In this document: positions 57,101 through 64,000 of the stretch, piece by piece
How the letters are laid out: the number at the start of each line of letters is the position of its first letter
Position numbering within the stretch: position 1 is the first letter of the stretch
Program-made: the position numbers and the translations under genes
Notes under the pieces: generated by a model
The model's input: only the letters and a program-made list of their open reading frames with translations
Told to the model about the DNA's origin: nothing
Databases searched by the model: none
Source of the DNA: Bacteroidota bacterium
Lineage (GTDB): Bacteria; Bacteroidota; Ignavibacteria; OLB7
Assembly: GCA_018266795.1 (NCBI GenBank)
Contig: JAFDZV010000008.1
Location: 40,080 to 104,079 of the forward strand
DNA: 64,000 nt
Reading direction: 5' to 3'

Positions 57101-57455
57101 GAACGAGGCCACAACGGCTCTGCGCGAAGGGTCACTTTCGCGAGCGCAACGTTGGCTTCAGCAGGCTCTGGACCTTACTCACGGCAAGGTTCCATTCCCC
57201 GCGCTGTACGACGATCTCTTCGAACGCTCTCGGCAGGAATTCGAAGCACGTATGCGCACACTACTTCTCAAAGTCGGCCGCGCTCTGCTTGATGAGCGCG
57301 ATCCCGAGAAGGCGGAGAAGCTGCTGAGTCTGGGCTTCAACGCAATGGCTGGTGACGAAGAACTGGCCGAACTGCTCTGCGAGGCATTCGAAGCCACGGG
57401 ACGCCACATCGAGGCGGAACGCGTTCGAATACGCATCTCCGAATTGAACGACTAG
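54150..57455 (+). CDS. AAA/STAND ATPase fused to a SARP-like C-terminal domain, 1101 aa
   Basis: The N-terminus is an AAA_16-type NTPase: PFVGRVAEAERLYQFW, Walker A VVGEAGIGKSRLIEEL at about residue 44-58, Walker B TVLVIEDIHLMQDD at about 130. A long helical middle follows. The last 220 residues resemble SARP regulators: ISMLGHVTFLPLRGQPIPI, RLRTLLGLMVANM, LNGIVFRLREIIG (OmpR-like winged helix), then a BTAD-like helical part (QRWLQQALDLTHG, YDDLFERSRQEFEARMRTLL). Here the order is reversed relative to most SARP/NTPase regulators, which have the DNA-binding part first. Cytoplasmic; it would activate transcription after ligand and ATP binding. Target unknown. Confidence 0.8.
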   Translation: MSGSIKSFLNHGILPFVGRVAEAERLYQFWVSTATSNQLRVALVVGEAGIGKSRLIEELIPRITRAGGAVVHTKLYPESTASIVPIITRALRTFNARRIASAADAPGTLMGVIAELRKLTHLRPTVLVIEDIHLMQDDALSEFQRLLEALTDEMLGIICVARPMELPIHALLRRRAVEEIHLAGLSFGHITTLLERLFGLRDVPEIVNLLAGTTYGNPLALRSAIRGALRSGTLALDQASNTWRVAYPLPVLTQSLRQNVNLLSEGMVSHLLDDERQNAALLACLGEIFSREAAREMIPEADLQLEALMAKGILVSARSPATLMPGNTSAYPALAFTHTILHTYLKQRTGCDAATLIRIIGSNAPIYSILPFQVLAANDRPFVVPKDVAGRAVMRAIEVATALDGSPDWRLGIEAWDAAKTIRNGCRDIWSPTEARRFEAELLICRLALQRRMEQPEEFASLVHQLVVVTDDPIPEELRPYRLRAFAALHALGRRTDSAICTATWERAQNFVGQHPEMRSSPTYVQYLEAAARSMIYMGNDETLREIERQLIALEAGEAAQPEYRNQIRQIIAFHFLELFETEEELARRLQILKEVEPHVDTQHRISFLISKIVFMYLIGRMDEAIRTADSAVPMFRELGLPTNIYFGSLTRLCAVASLVGGIEHLEQAVDALCNDAPNDIPDFETLAHLALIETAVSLNAFDWLTQRQHLHKTYVPRLRPETQVLYRLYVGIPLSGHSSVPRASRTFKPVAAIISAGTPSSVDAVRQALLNVLRVPVLRLQDIHEKRSAIEVIPYFTVLCNDTGLADSLSADVTDAVHRLLEWLLVRRLPLFMSAIVDRYGRYLETRELQRWRARIVDVARDRNTEALGFEQAERERPHISMLGHVTFLPLRGQPIPIRGLRLRTLLGLMVANMMRHEPLAQQEFNALAAGTDDPDKARKTLNGIVFRLREIIGHNAIITEDDTPALNLALLDVDLVEADHALNEATTALREGSLSRAQRWLQQALDLTHGKVPFPALYDDLFERSRQEFEARMRTLLLKVGRALLDERDPEKAEKLLSLGFNAMAGDEELAELLCEAFEATGRHIEAERVRIRISELND

Positions 57456-57660
57456 AAGGCTCCGTCCGTCCCACCACTGCGGCACGTCCGGGACTTGAAG
57501 TTCCCCCCGTCGCGACAATGCTTATGCGTCAGCGGCCATCCCAATCATTCGGGATCGGCCCACCAACGCCGTATCGCATGGCACTGGCCACGACGATACC
57601 GATATTGCGGTTCGCATTCCCACAGCCAGGTCTGCATTCCGCGGGCTCTGCGCCACAGGT

Positions 57661-57696
57661 ATTGGATGCGGCGCGGCGACTCTCGCCGCATCCAAT
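57661..57696. other. 13-bp inverted repeat upstream of the AddB-like gene
   Basis: ATTGGATGCGGCG pairs exactly with CGCCGCATCCAAT across a 10-nt loop, 90 bp before the next ATG in an otherwise empty 330-bp gap. No T run on either side. It may be an operator, a terminator of the upstream gene without a U tract, or a leader structure. Confidence 0.45.
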
Positions 57697-57785
57697 GGCA
57701 ACAACCGGAAGCCCGCGCGGTACACCGATCGGACGCTCCGAATGCAGAGCGCGCATCCCGTCGCCGTCCGGCCCATCCTCACAGC

Positions 57786-60700
57786 ATGCCAGTACTACTG
57801 TACAATACCGAACGCCCGGAATTCACCTCCCTCGAATTCAACGAGGTTGTGCTCACAGCTGCGCGCGGTGGTGAACTGCAGCGGTACGTCTTCGTCCTTC
57901 CAACAGCCCGCATGGTGAGCGAAGTGCGCCGGACTCTGATCCGCGAGCAGTACGCACAGACCGGCCTCCCGTTGGAGCACCTGCCGCTCTTCACATTCGA
58001 GTCCTTCGCGCGGGAATTTTACAATCGGATAGGTCCGCAGAAGCGCGAGGTAACGTCGGAAGTGGCTCTGGCCCTTATGCAGACTGCCATCCAGGGATTG
58101 GATCTGGAGTATTACTCTCGCAAGGGAGCGAACATCTCGCTGGGTGTTGTTCAGAGAATCGCCCGCGTGATCAACGGCGTACGTACCGATGGCATCATGC
58201 CATCCGATTTCGCCGACGATATCGAATACGCAGAGGCCCACAAGGATGAACGAGGATACGATCCGGTAAAGCTTCGCGATCTCCACGCCATCTACAGCCG
58301 CTATCTCCGGCTGCTCAACACGGAGTGGGTGGACCAGGCCGGGATGATGGTACAGTTGAACACTGCCCTCGTTCAGGAACGCGACGCAACGTTTCGGCGT
58401 GCCTTCCCCGGAACGCATACCCTTCTGGCGTTCGGATTTACGGAGTTCTCGCAGCCTGCCATCGTCATGCTGCAGCAGCTTGGTTATGTGCGCGGGCTCA
58501 GCTCGATGATCTACTTCGACTATGCCAAGGAGAATGGTCCCCTGTATGGCAACTACGATGACGTTCACCGTAAGCTGGTAACCTCCGGTTATCGATCGCT
58601 CGATCTGGACCCTCTGCAGACCGATATCCCTGAGGAGGAGCGCCGGCCGCTCCGCCATCATATGCGAAAGAATCTCTTTCGAACGGACGATCGCATCGAG
58701 AACTCCTCGTTCGATCACGTGATCCGTGCCTACGGATTCTTCAATCGCGAAGAGGAAGTTCAGGGCATTGCGGCAATGGTGAAGAGCCTGATACTGGACA
58801 GAGGAATTCAACCGGAGCGCATCTGTGTCACAGCATTCGCCATGGACGGATACGCAGATCTGTTCCGCGAACACCTCGCTACGCACGGCATTCCCTCCAC
58901 AATCACAACGCCGCTTTCGCTGAACAGGAATTCGGTCTTGACCGCGCTTCTGGCGGCACTTGCCATTCCTGCAGGAGGCTATGAGCGCCGTGATGTGATT
59001 CGTGCAATCACCTCTCCGTATCTCAGCTTCGGCGCGGGGATCGATGCAGCCGCACTTACGGAGGCATCCACACAGCTTCGAATTCGTCGCGGACGCAATG
59101 CATGGGTGCGACGCATCGAGATGCGTATTGCATATCTGCGGCCCAGGCTTGCATCAATCGATGACGATGATGATCGGCGGGCGGTATCGCTCGAGCTCGA
59201 GACGCTGGAGCGTGCCCTGGAAAGTATTCGAACACTCGCCGGTATGCTCGATGCGTTCGATCGCCGCATGAGCCCGACGGAGTTTCGCGATGCATTCCTG
59301 ATGCTCACGGCCACGTTGCGCGCTCCGGAGAACGTATTGCGGATGCGGCATGAGCTGGACGCACGTACACGTACGCCGCAGGATTGGCTGCGGGTACATG
59401 ACGAGATGGAGCGCGACACCCGCGCGCTTGCGTCGTTCCTGCATCTGCTTGATGAGATGACGGCGTTCTTCGAGGCCGAACTCGATCTTGCAGCGGAGAT
59501 GGAAGACAACGACGACGCGGCGAAGGCCGCAGGCGGCGATGTGCGCAAGCATCCGCTGGACTTCTACATCGAACACCTGCGGGCTGCGGCCGTCAACTCC
59601 CACTACAGTCTTCGGGAGAAGCACGACTACGGCGTTCTTGTTGCTCCGGTGGCCGCCATGCAGTCGCTGGAGTTCGACGTTGTGATTCTATGCGGATTGA
59701 TCGACGGCGAATTCCCCAGCACATACATTCCCGAGATGTTTCTCGGACGGCCGCTGCCAGACGCCCAGGATCGGCAACTCCGGCGGGAGCGGGTGCTGTT
59801 CTACAGCGCCGTCACATCCTTCACGAAGAGTCTCGTCGTCACCTGGCCGCGCTTTTCGGGTGATGCAGAGTTGGTCCGCTCCTCGTTTCTCGATGCCCTG
59901 ATTCGTATCACCACAATCGAGGAAAGCGGCTTCGTGACCGAGGTGGATGAGCTGCGCGTGATTCGCGATCGCGTGCGGCGCGGTGAGACGCTAGCGGACG
60001 GCCTGGGCTTCCTCGAGCCGATTGCCACCCTGGAAGCACTTGCCGAGGAGACGGGAGCAGCTCTCTGGGCGCAGCGTACGGTGCCGCGCATCCCTGCGGC
60101 CGATGCCATGCTCACCAATCTTCGCCATACCGCAACCGTGGAACGCGAGCGCGCCGAGGGAACCGCACTCCGCAGCCACACGCGCGCCGGAGAATTCCGC
60201 GGCGTGATTACCGAGGCATTGAACGAAACCGAACGGGAGGAACTGGCAACACGGCGCAATCGCGAATACTCGCCGTCGCAGCTGGAGCTGTATGCGCGGT
60301 GCCCATTCAAGTTTTTCGCTCGCCGCGTTGTGGGCGCACATGCACCGGCATCGTTCGACGTTTCACTGACGCCGTTGGAACGAGGCCTTCTTTTGCACAA
60401 GGTGCTCTTTCGGCTCTACTCGGAGCTGCGTGACGATCGCGAACTCCCGCTTACGTCCGAATCGAGTGCGGCAGCACTCGAGCGTGCGCGCGAGCTTGCA
60501 CGCGAGGAGATCGCCGGCATCATATTCGACCATCCCTACTGGCGGATCGATCAGGAACGCATTCTCGGCTCCGGCATGCTGGATGGCCTTCTGGAACGAT
60601 GGATTCATGCGGACGCGGAACGGACCGACGAGGAGCGAACCAAACTGACTCCGGAGTTCTTCGAGGTTGGATTCGGCATGGGAGGCGGCCGCGATTCATC

Positions 60701-61250
60701 CGACACCGAACTTTCGCGCAGCTCTCCAATCGATCTCCATGGCATTACACTCCGCGGCAAGGTTGATCGCGTCGAGACCTATCGGCGCGGCGACGAGATC
60801 TTCTTCACCGTGGCGGACTATAAAACCGGTGCAGCCCCGTCGCGGACCGAGATACGCGACGGAACCAGCCTGCAGCTCATTATTTACCTGGAGGTTATCC
60901 GCCACCTCCTCGCCGATCACTATCACGTGCCGCTGGAACATGTGAGGCCGGCCGGCGGAATCTATTATCGGCTGGATGCGCGAAGAGTGGATACGGAGGT
61001 GAAGGCGATCTTCGTTCCGAACGAAGTGAAGAAGGATCTCCTTACCATGAAGAGCTACCGGCAGGACCCCGAGACGGTTGACGACCTCGTGACACTGATC
61101 GGTGATCTGTTCGGTCGGGCGGCGGAATATGTAGAGGCGATTGCGTCCGGGCGGTTCCCCGTCACGTCGCACGATGTGGCATCAACCTGCCGCGGCTGCG
61201 AGTATCACGCCACATGCCGGGTTTCGCAGCTTCACATCCCGGCCGCCTAG
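57786..61250 (+). CDS. AddB-like PD-(D/E)XK nuclease family protein, 1154 aa
   Basis: The C-terminal third has the RecB-type nuclease: SPSQLELYARCPFKFFARRV, GKVDRVETYRRGDEI, then TVADYKTG, TSLQLIIYLEVI, and cysteines at CPFKFF and CRGCEYHATC that bind a 4Fe-4S cluster in AddB. The rest is an UvrD/AddB-type helicase-like fold with LLAFGFTEFSQPAI and LVAPVAAMQSLEFDVVIL. No Walker A motif is found near the N-terminus, so ATPase activity is probably lost, as in several Bacteroidota homologues. No AddA partner is in the window. ATG at 57786 matches the AddB N-terminus (MPVLLYNT). Role: DNA end processing in recombination, inferred. Confidence 0.85.
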   Translation: MPVLLYNTERPEFTSLEFNEVVLTAARGGELQRYVFVLPTARMVSEVRRTLIREQYAQTGLPLEHLPLFTFESFAREFYNRIGPQKREVTSEVALALMQTAIQGLDLEYYSRKGANISLGVVQRIARVINGVRTDGIMPSDFADDIEYAEAHKDERGYDPVKLRDLHAIYSRYLRLLNTEWVDQAGMMVQLNTALVQERDATFRRAFPGTHTLLAFGFTEFSQPAIVMLQQLGYVRGLSSMIYFDYAKENGPLYGNYDDVHRKLVTSGYRSLDLDPLQTDIPEEERRPLRHHMRKNLFRTDDRIENSSFDHVIRAYGFFNREEEVQGIAAMVKSLILDRGIQPERICVTAFAMDGYADLFREHLATHGIPSTITTPLSLNRNSVLTALLAALAIPAGGYERRDVIRAITSPYLSFGAGIDAAALTEASTQLRIRRGRNAWVRRIEMRIAYLRPRLASIDDDDDRRAVSLELETLERALESIRTLAGMLDAFDRRMSPTEFRDAFLMLTATLRAPENVLRMRHELDARTRTPQDWLRVHDEMERDTRALASFLHLLDEMTAFFEAELDLAAEMEDNDDAAKAAGGDVRKHPLDFYIEHLRAAAVNSHYSLREKHDYGVLVAPVAAMQSLEFDVVILCGLIDGEFPSTYIPEMFLGRPLPDAQDRQLRRERVLFYSAVTSFTKSLVVTWPRFSGDAELVRSSFLDALIRITTIEESGFVTEVDELRVIRDRVRRGETLADGLGFLEPIATLEALAEETGAALWAQRTVPRIPAADAMLTNLRHTATVERERAEGTALRSHTRAGEFRGVITEALNETEREELATRRNREYSPSQLELYARCPFKFFARRVVGAHAPASFDVSLTPLERGLLLHKVLFRLYSELRDDRELPLTSESSAAALERARELAREEIAGIIFDHPYWRIDQERILGSGMLDGLLERWIHADAERTDEERTKLTPEFFEVGFGMGGGRDSSDTELSRSSPIDLHGITLRGKVDRVETYRRGDEIFFTVADYKTGAAPSRTEIRDGTSLQLIIYLEVIRHLLADHYHVPLEHVRPAGGIYYRLDARRVDTEVKAIFVPNEVKKDLLTMKSYRQDPETVDDLVTLIGDLFGRAAEYVEAIASGRFPVTSHDVASTCRGCEYHATCRVSQLHIPAA

Positions 61251-61321
61251 GAGAATACGGCAGGCGCGAACAGCATCGCTCGTGAGAACCTTGCACTGCA
61301 CCGCCCTGCGGGTTGGCAGCA

Positions 61322-62017
61322 CTAGTCGGCATAGGGAAGCGGATCCGCGAAGCCCGCCAGCGCAAAGCCTCGCAGGCGCAGCGCGCAGCTGTCGCACTCG
61401 CCGCACGCAACATCCTCGCGTTTGTAGCACGACCACGTAAGATGAAACGGCGCGTTGTGCTCAACTCCCGTCCGCACGATGTCCGCCTTGGACATTGTGA
61501 TCACCGGTGTGACGATCGTGATGGATGTCTCCGGCCGCGTGCCCAGATCTACCACCGTCTGCAGCGCGTCGTAGAAAACCTTGCGGCAATCGGGATAGCC
61601 GCTGGAGTCTTCCTCAACAGCGCCGATGGCGATCGTTCCAGCGCCGATCGTCTCCGCCCAGCTTACAGCAATCGCAATGATGTTGGCATTGCGAAACGGC
61701 ACATAGCTGGACGGCACTTCGTGCGAATCCAGCGCTGCCGGCGTTACCTCGATCTTCGTATCGGTGAGGCTGGAGCCTCCGATCATCGCGAGATGTCGGA
61801 TGTCCACCACCAACCGGCGTGCCGCGGCCTCATGATCGGCGATGGCATGAAAGCAGGCCAACTCCTTCCGCTCGGTTCGCTGCCCGTAGTTCGTATGCAG
61901 TAGATTCAACTCGTATCCCTGCGACCGCATCATCGCCGTTACGACACAGCTGTCCATCCCGCCGCTTGCCAGGATGACTGCACGATTCGGATCGCTTGGA
62001 GGCGCGATTGTGGACAT
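61322..62017 (-). CDS. queC: 7-cyano-7-deazaguanine synthase
   Basis: 231 aa. The PP-loop [15 protein letters not shown] is at the N-terminus. [36 protein letters not shown], and the zinc cysteines in [19 protein letters not shown] follow. It makes preQ0 from CDG with ATP and ammonia in queuosine synthesis. Third gene of queF-queD-queC on -. It ends 72 bp from the AddB-like gene, convergent. Confidence 0.95.
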   Translation of the reverse strand: MSTIAPPSDPNRAVILASGGMDSCVVTAMMRSQGYELNLLHTNYGQRTERKELACFHAIADHEAAARRLVVDIRHLAMIGGSSLTDTKIEVTPAALDSHEVPSSYVPFRNANIIAIAVSWAETIGAGTIAIGAVEEDSSGYPDCRKVFYDALQTVVDLGTRPETSITIVTPVITMSKADIVRTGVEHNAPFHLTWSCYKREDVACGECDSCALRLRGFALAGFADPLPYAD

Positions 62018-62083
62018 GAGGAGAGAGTGCTGATGTGATTGCCTGAGGAGATTGCCCGCAGCTCCGGCGAGACGCGCGCCACT

Positions 62084-62527
62084 CTAATGGAACTGCACCG
62101 TTCGCTCGGCGTACGTTCGTTCGGTCTCGCAGACCCTGATGGTAAGGGAACGAAGGTTCCGGTAGGGTTGGAGGAGAACGGCTATCTCGGCCGCGAACCA
62201 TCCGGCAAGATTCTCAGCCGTTGTCAGAAAGGGCACCACCACATGCTTCAATGGATTCTGTGCAAAGAAGTTCAGCATGGCGGTATCGTTTGCATCGCAG
62301 AGAAAAGCATGGTCGAGCGTCGCCACCAGAGGCTCCACGATCTCCTTCAGATCGAAATAGTCGATCACCATACCATGCTCGTCCAACACGCCCTCCGCAA
62401 CTACCTGCAGACGATAGGAATGGCCATGGATGTTGCGACATCCGCCCTCGTGAAACGGAAGCCGGTGCCCCATCTCCCAATGGAAATCCTTCGCGATACG
62501 GGTGCGGCTCGATTGATCTTCGTTCAT
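62084..62527 (-). CDS. queD: 6-carboxy-5,6,7,8-tetrahydropterin synthase
   Basis: 147 aa. Zinc and active-site residues are visible in HWEMGHRLPFHEGGCRNIHGHSYRLQV (two separate His sets and the catalytic Cys), then VIDYFDLKEIVEPLVATLDHAFL and the C-terminal TIRVCETERTYAER. It converts 7,8-dihydroneopterin triphosphate to CPH4, the second step to queuosine. Its start overlaps the end of queF by 4 nt, so they are coupled. Confidence 0.95.
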   Translation of the reverse strand: MNEDQSSRTRIAKDFHWEMGHRLPFHEGGCRNIHGHSYRLQVVAEGVLDEHGMVIDYFDLKEIVEPLVATLDHAFLCDANDTAMLNFFAQNPLKHVVVPFLTTAENLAGWFAAEIAVLLQPYRNLRSLTIRVCETERTYAERTVQFH

Positions 62528-62901
62528 TGCGTATCCCTTGAATCCCCGAGCTCCGCAGCGCTCACGATATCATGTTGCGCAGTCACGACGGAGTTGAGCC
62601 CGCCGCGTGTACTGAACTCACCGGTCACGCACATGTACCGCGGAGCCAGTGCGGCAACCAGATCGTCCAGGATCGCGTTCACCACAGCCTCGTAGAAGAT
62701 TCCGCGGTTGCGGAAGTCCAGGAAATAATACTTCAGCGACTTCAACTCCACGCACAACCTGTCCGGAATGTACTCCACCGTGATGGTACCGAAGTCCGGC
62801 AAGCCCGTCATCGGGCAGACTGACGTGAACTCCGGATTCACGTGCGTGATCGTGTAGTCTCGATCGGGTTTGGGGTTGGGGAACGTTTCGAGCTCTGCCA
62901 T
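62524..62901 (-). CDS. queF: NADPH-dependent 7-cyano-7-deazaguanine reductase
   Basis: 125 aa, the short type I QueF. The catalytic Cys is in TSVCPMTGLPDFG, and the substrate motif is CVELKSLKYYFLDFRNRGIFYE. It reduces preQ0 to preQ1. ATG at 62901 is used; the frame has longer upstream options without a family match. No preQ1 riboswitch was found in the 160 bp upstream. queE is missing from this cluster. Confidence 0.95.
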   Translation of the reverse strand: MAELETFPNPKPDRDYTITHVNPEFTSVCPMTGLPDFGTITVEYIPDRLCVELKSLKYYFLDFRNRGIFYEAVVNAILDDLVAALAPRYMCVTGEFSTRGGLNSVVTAQHDIVSAAELGDSRDTQ

Positions 62902-63061
62902 GAATGCTGATTGACTTGAGAGATTGTCTTCTGTTGTTCGCCCGCCAATTAGGCAGGCACTGTTCGGGGTTTCGGAGATGAGAGCACCCCGGCGGCAGTG
63001 GAACGCCGGACAGCTCGCGGTCCGATCGATCGGCGGCCTCGAGGCACTGCAGCCACGGGGC

Positions 63062-63703
63062 CTACGAAGCGGAAGAAGTATCATGCCCGGAAATCTTCCG
63101 TGCCCATTCCATCACGACGCGCGGATAAAGCACGTGCTCTACCGCCAGCACCCGTGCTGCAAGTGTCTCCGGAGTATCGTCCGGCAGCACCGGCACATGT
63201 TCCTGCGCGACTATCGGCCCGGTGTCGTATTCCTCATCGACCAGGTGCACCGTCGGCCCGGAGTCGCGTTCGCCGGCTGCGATCACCGCCTCATGGACGT
63301 GCATGCCATACATTCCCTTGCCGCCGAACTTCGGCAGCAACGCGGGATGAATATTCAGGATACGCCCCCTGAACGAGGCGACGATAGAGGGTGGAAGGCG
63401 CCGCATGTAGCCAGCGAGGACAAGCATGCGAACACCTCGTTCCTCGAGAACCCGTGCCAGCGCGTCTGCATATTCCTCCTCCGTCGCAAACATCTTCGGT
63501 GAGAGACGCATTGTCTCGATGCCGGCGCGCTCGGCATGCTCGAAGACGGCCGGGCTCGGGTTGTTGCTCACGCAGAGCACAATTGTTGCCGGTGCATCCG
63601 CTGTGGATTCCAACACCTGCTGTATCGCGCGAAAGGTGGAGCCGCGGCCCGACGCAAACACCGCTATCCGTACCGGCGCCACCGTAATACCGTTGTTGAT
63701 CAT
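63062..63703 (-). CDS. purN: Phosphoribosylglycinamide formyltransferase 1
   Basis: 213 aa. Motifs: VRIAVFASGRGSTFRAIQQVL, LVLAGYMRRLPPSIVASFRGRILNIHPALLPKFGGKGMYG with the catalytic NIHPALLP Asn/His, and VHLVDEEYDTGPIVAQEHVPVLPDDT with the active-site Asp. It adds a formyl group to GAR in purine synthesis, using 10-formyl-tetrahydrofolate. The first Met is 63703; an internal start is possible. A monocistronic position upstream of queF on the same strand. Confidence 0.94.
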   Translation of the reverse strand: MINNGITVAPVRIAVFASGRGSTFRAIQQVLESTADAPATIVLCVSNNPSPAVFEHAERAGIETMRLSPKMFATEEEYADALARVLEERGVRMLVLAGYMRRLPPSIVASFRGRILNIHPALLPKFGGKGMYGMHVHEAVIAAGERDSGPTVHLVDEEYDTGPIVAQEHVPVLPDDTPETLAARVLAVEHVLYPRVVMEWARKISGHDTSSAS

Positions 63704-63840
63704 TCAAGACTTGGGAATGCCGTCCACGAAGGGCACAACGCCGTTGCCGACAATACGAAGGAGATGGCGCTGGCATTGCATGATACAGCACTGCGTGCGG
63801 CCGGTCTGTGTCTTTTCTTTGCCGGCAGGGCACAACATAC

Positions 63841-63874
63841 AAAGCCCTCTCGAACTACTGTCCGAGAGGGCTTT
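63841..63874 (-). terminator. Intrinsic terminator of the T9SS cargo gene at the window end
   Basis: A 12-bp perfect stem (AAAGCCCTCTCG / CGAGAGGGCTTT) with a 10-nt loop, 62 bp past the stop of the gene running off the edge. Read on -, the TTT of the arm is followed by GTATGTTG. Confidence 0.7.
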
Positions 63875-63935
63875 CGATAATCCTCGACTGCTCAGGCGAT
63901 CGTGATGATCACCCGTGCCGCCGTTCGTTCAACGA

Positions 63936-64000
63936 TTAACGGGTAACCGTGAGCTTCTTGGCAAGCGTGAAGCCGCTGCCGATCAGCTTGTACACGTACG
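63936..64000 (-). CDS. C-terminal end of a T9SS-sorted secreted protein (truncated by window edge)
   Basis: Only 20 codons plus stop are visible: YVYKLIGSGFTLAKKLTVTR, the typical last strand pair of a T9SS sorting domain with the Y-x-Y/x-L start and a basic end. It is read from the complement and continues beyond the window. The upstream part is not seen, so nothing more can be said of the cargo. Confidence 0.7.
   Translation of the reverse strand, partial: YVYKLIGSGFTLAKKLTVTR

Noticed and set aside
62902..63061. preQ1 riboswitch upstream of queF
   Set aside because: Position is right but the short preQ1-I pattern (small hairpin plus A-rich tail) was not found; longer classes could not be judged by eye.

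Overview
The window looks like a chromosome piece from a GC-rich (about 60% by eye), didermic bacterium of the Bacteroidota/Chlorobi/Ignavibacteria/Kapaibacteriota neighbourhood. Three proteins end in type IX secretion (T9SS) C-terminal sorting domains (24488-25828, 38193-42374 and the fragment at 63936-64000). Further support comes from Bacteroidota-type families (DUF5683, DUF1684, a DUF4834-like protein), many lipobox proteins, and two promoter-like TAnnTTTG boxes. No rRNA, CRISPR array, IS element or complete prophage was seen. The phylum assignment is an inference from gene content.

Layout. 0-11 kb is accessory-looking. It holds the end of a TPR/LuxR regulator, a small beta-rich protein, a duplicated small-gene unit with one decayed copy, a DUF1353 protein, an atypical pyruvate kinase, a 996-residue DUF4062/NTPase/TPR (STAND) protein, and a second TPR/LuxR regulator divergent from another small beta-rich protein. 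10.8-37 kb is mostly housekeeping: an ADP-ribosylglycohydrolase-like enzyme, nuoG-nuoH-nuoI, ispD, nadK, DUF1844, glycosyltransferases, a YyaL/DUF255 protein, a T9SS cargo protein, a co-directional run GT2-folB-folK-dNK-small membrane protein-ppx/gppA, a TPR protein, two lipoproteins, a tRNA-Ala/Gln/Glu operon, ridA-DUF5683 and a separate nuoA-nuoB pair. 37-46.5 kb has an outer-membrane-like protein, a giant IgGFc-binding/T9SS surface protein, a PhzF enzyme and a methylmalonyl-CoA mutase large subunit without its B12 domain.

47-57.5 kb is a regulatory island. Three large regulators of different build lie in the same direction: a MalT-like ATPase-LuxR protein, an IS630-type HTH joined to a LuxR HTH, and an AAA ATPase joined to a SARP-like C-terminus. 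Between them are a small exported protein with a promoter-like site and inverted repeat, and about 1.6 kb without genes. That stretch carries five same-strand GAGGTCC motifs, hairpins and a strong terminator, and is the best candidate here for an undescribed RNA or binding-site array. 57.8-64 kb carries an AddB-like nuclease, the queuosine genes queF-queD-queC, purN and the tail of another T9SS cargo gene.

Starts were moved from the longest reading frame to the most plausible codon where a Shine-Dalgarno sequence, signal peptide or family start argued for it. All function calls are from reading the sequence; no database search was run.
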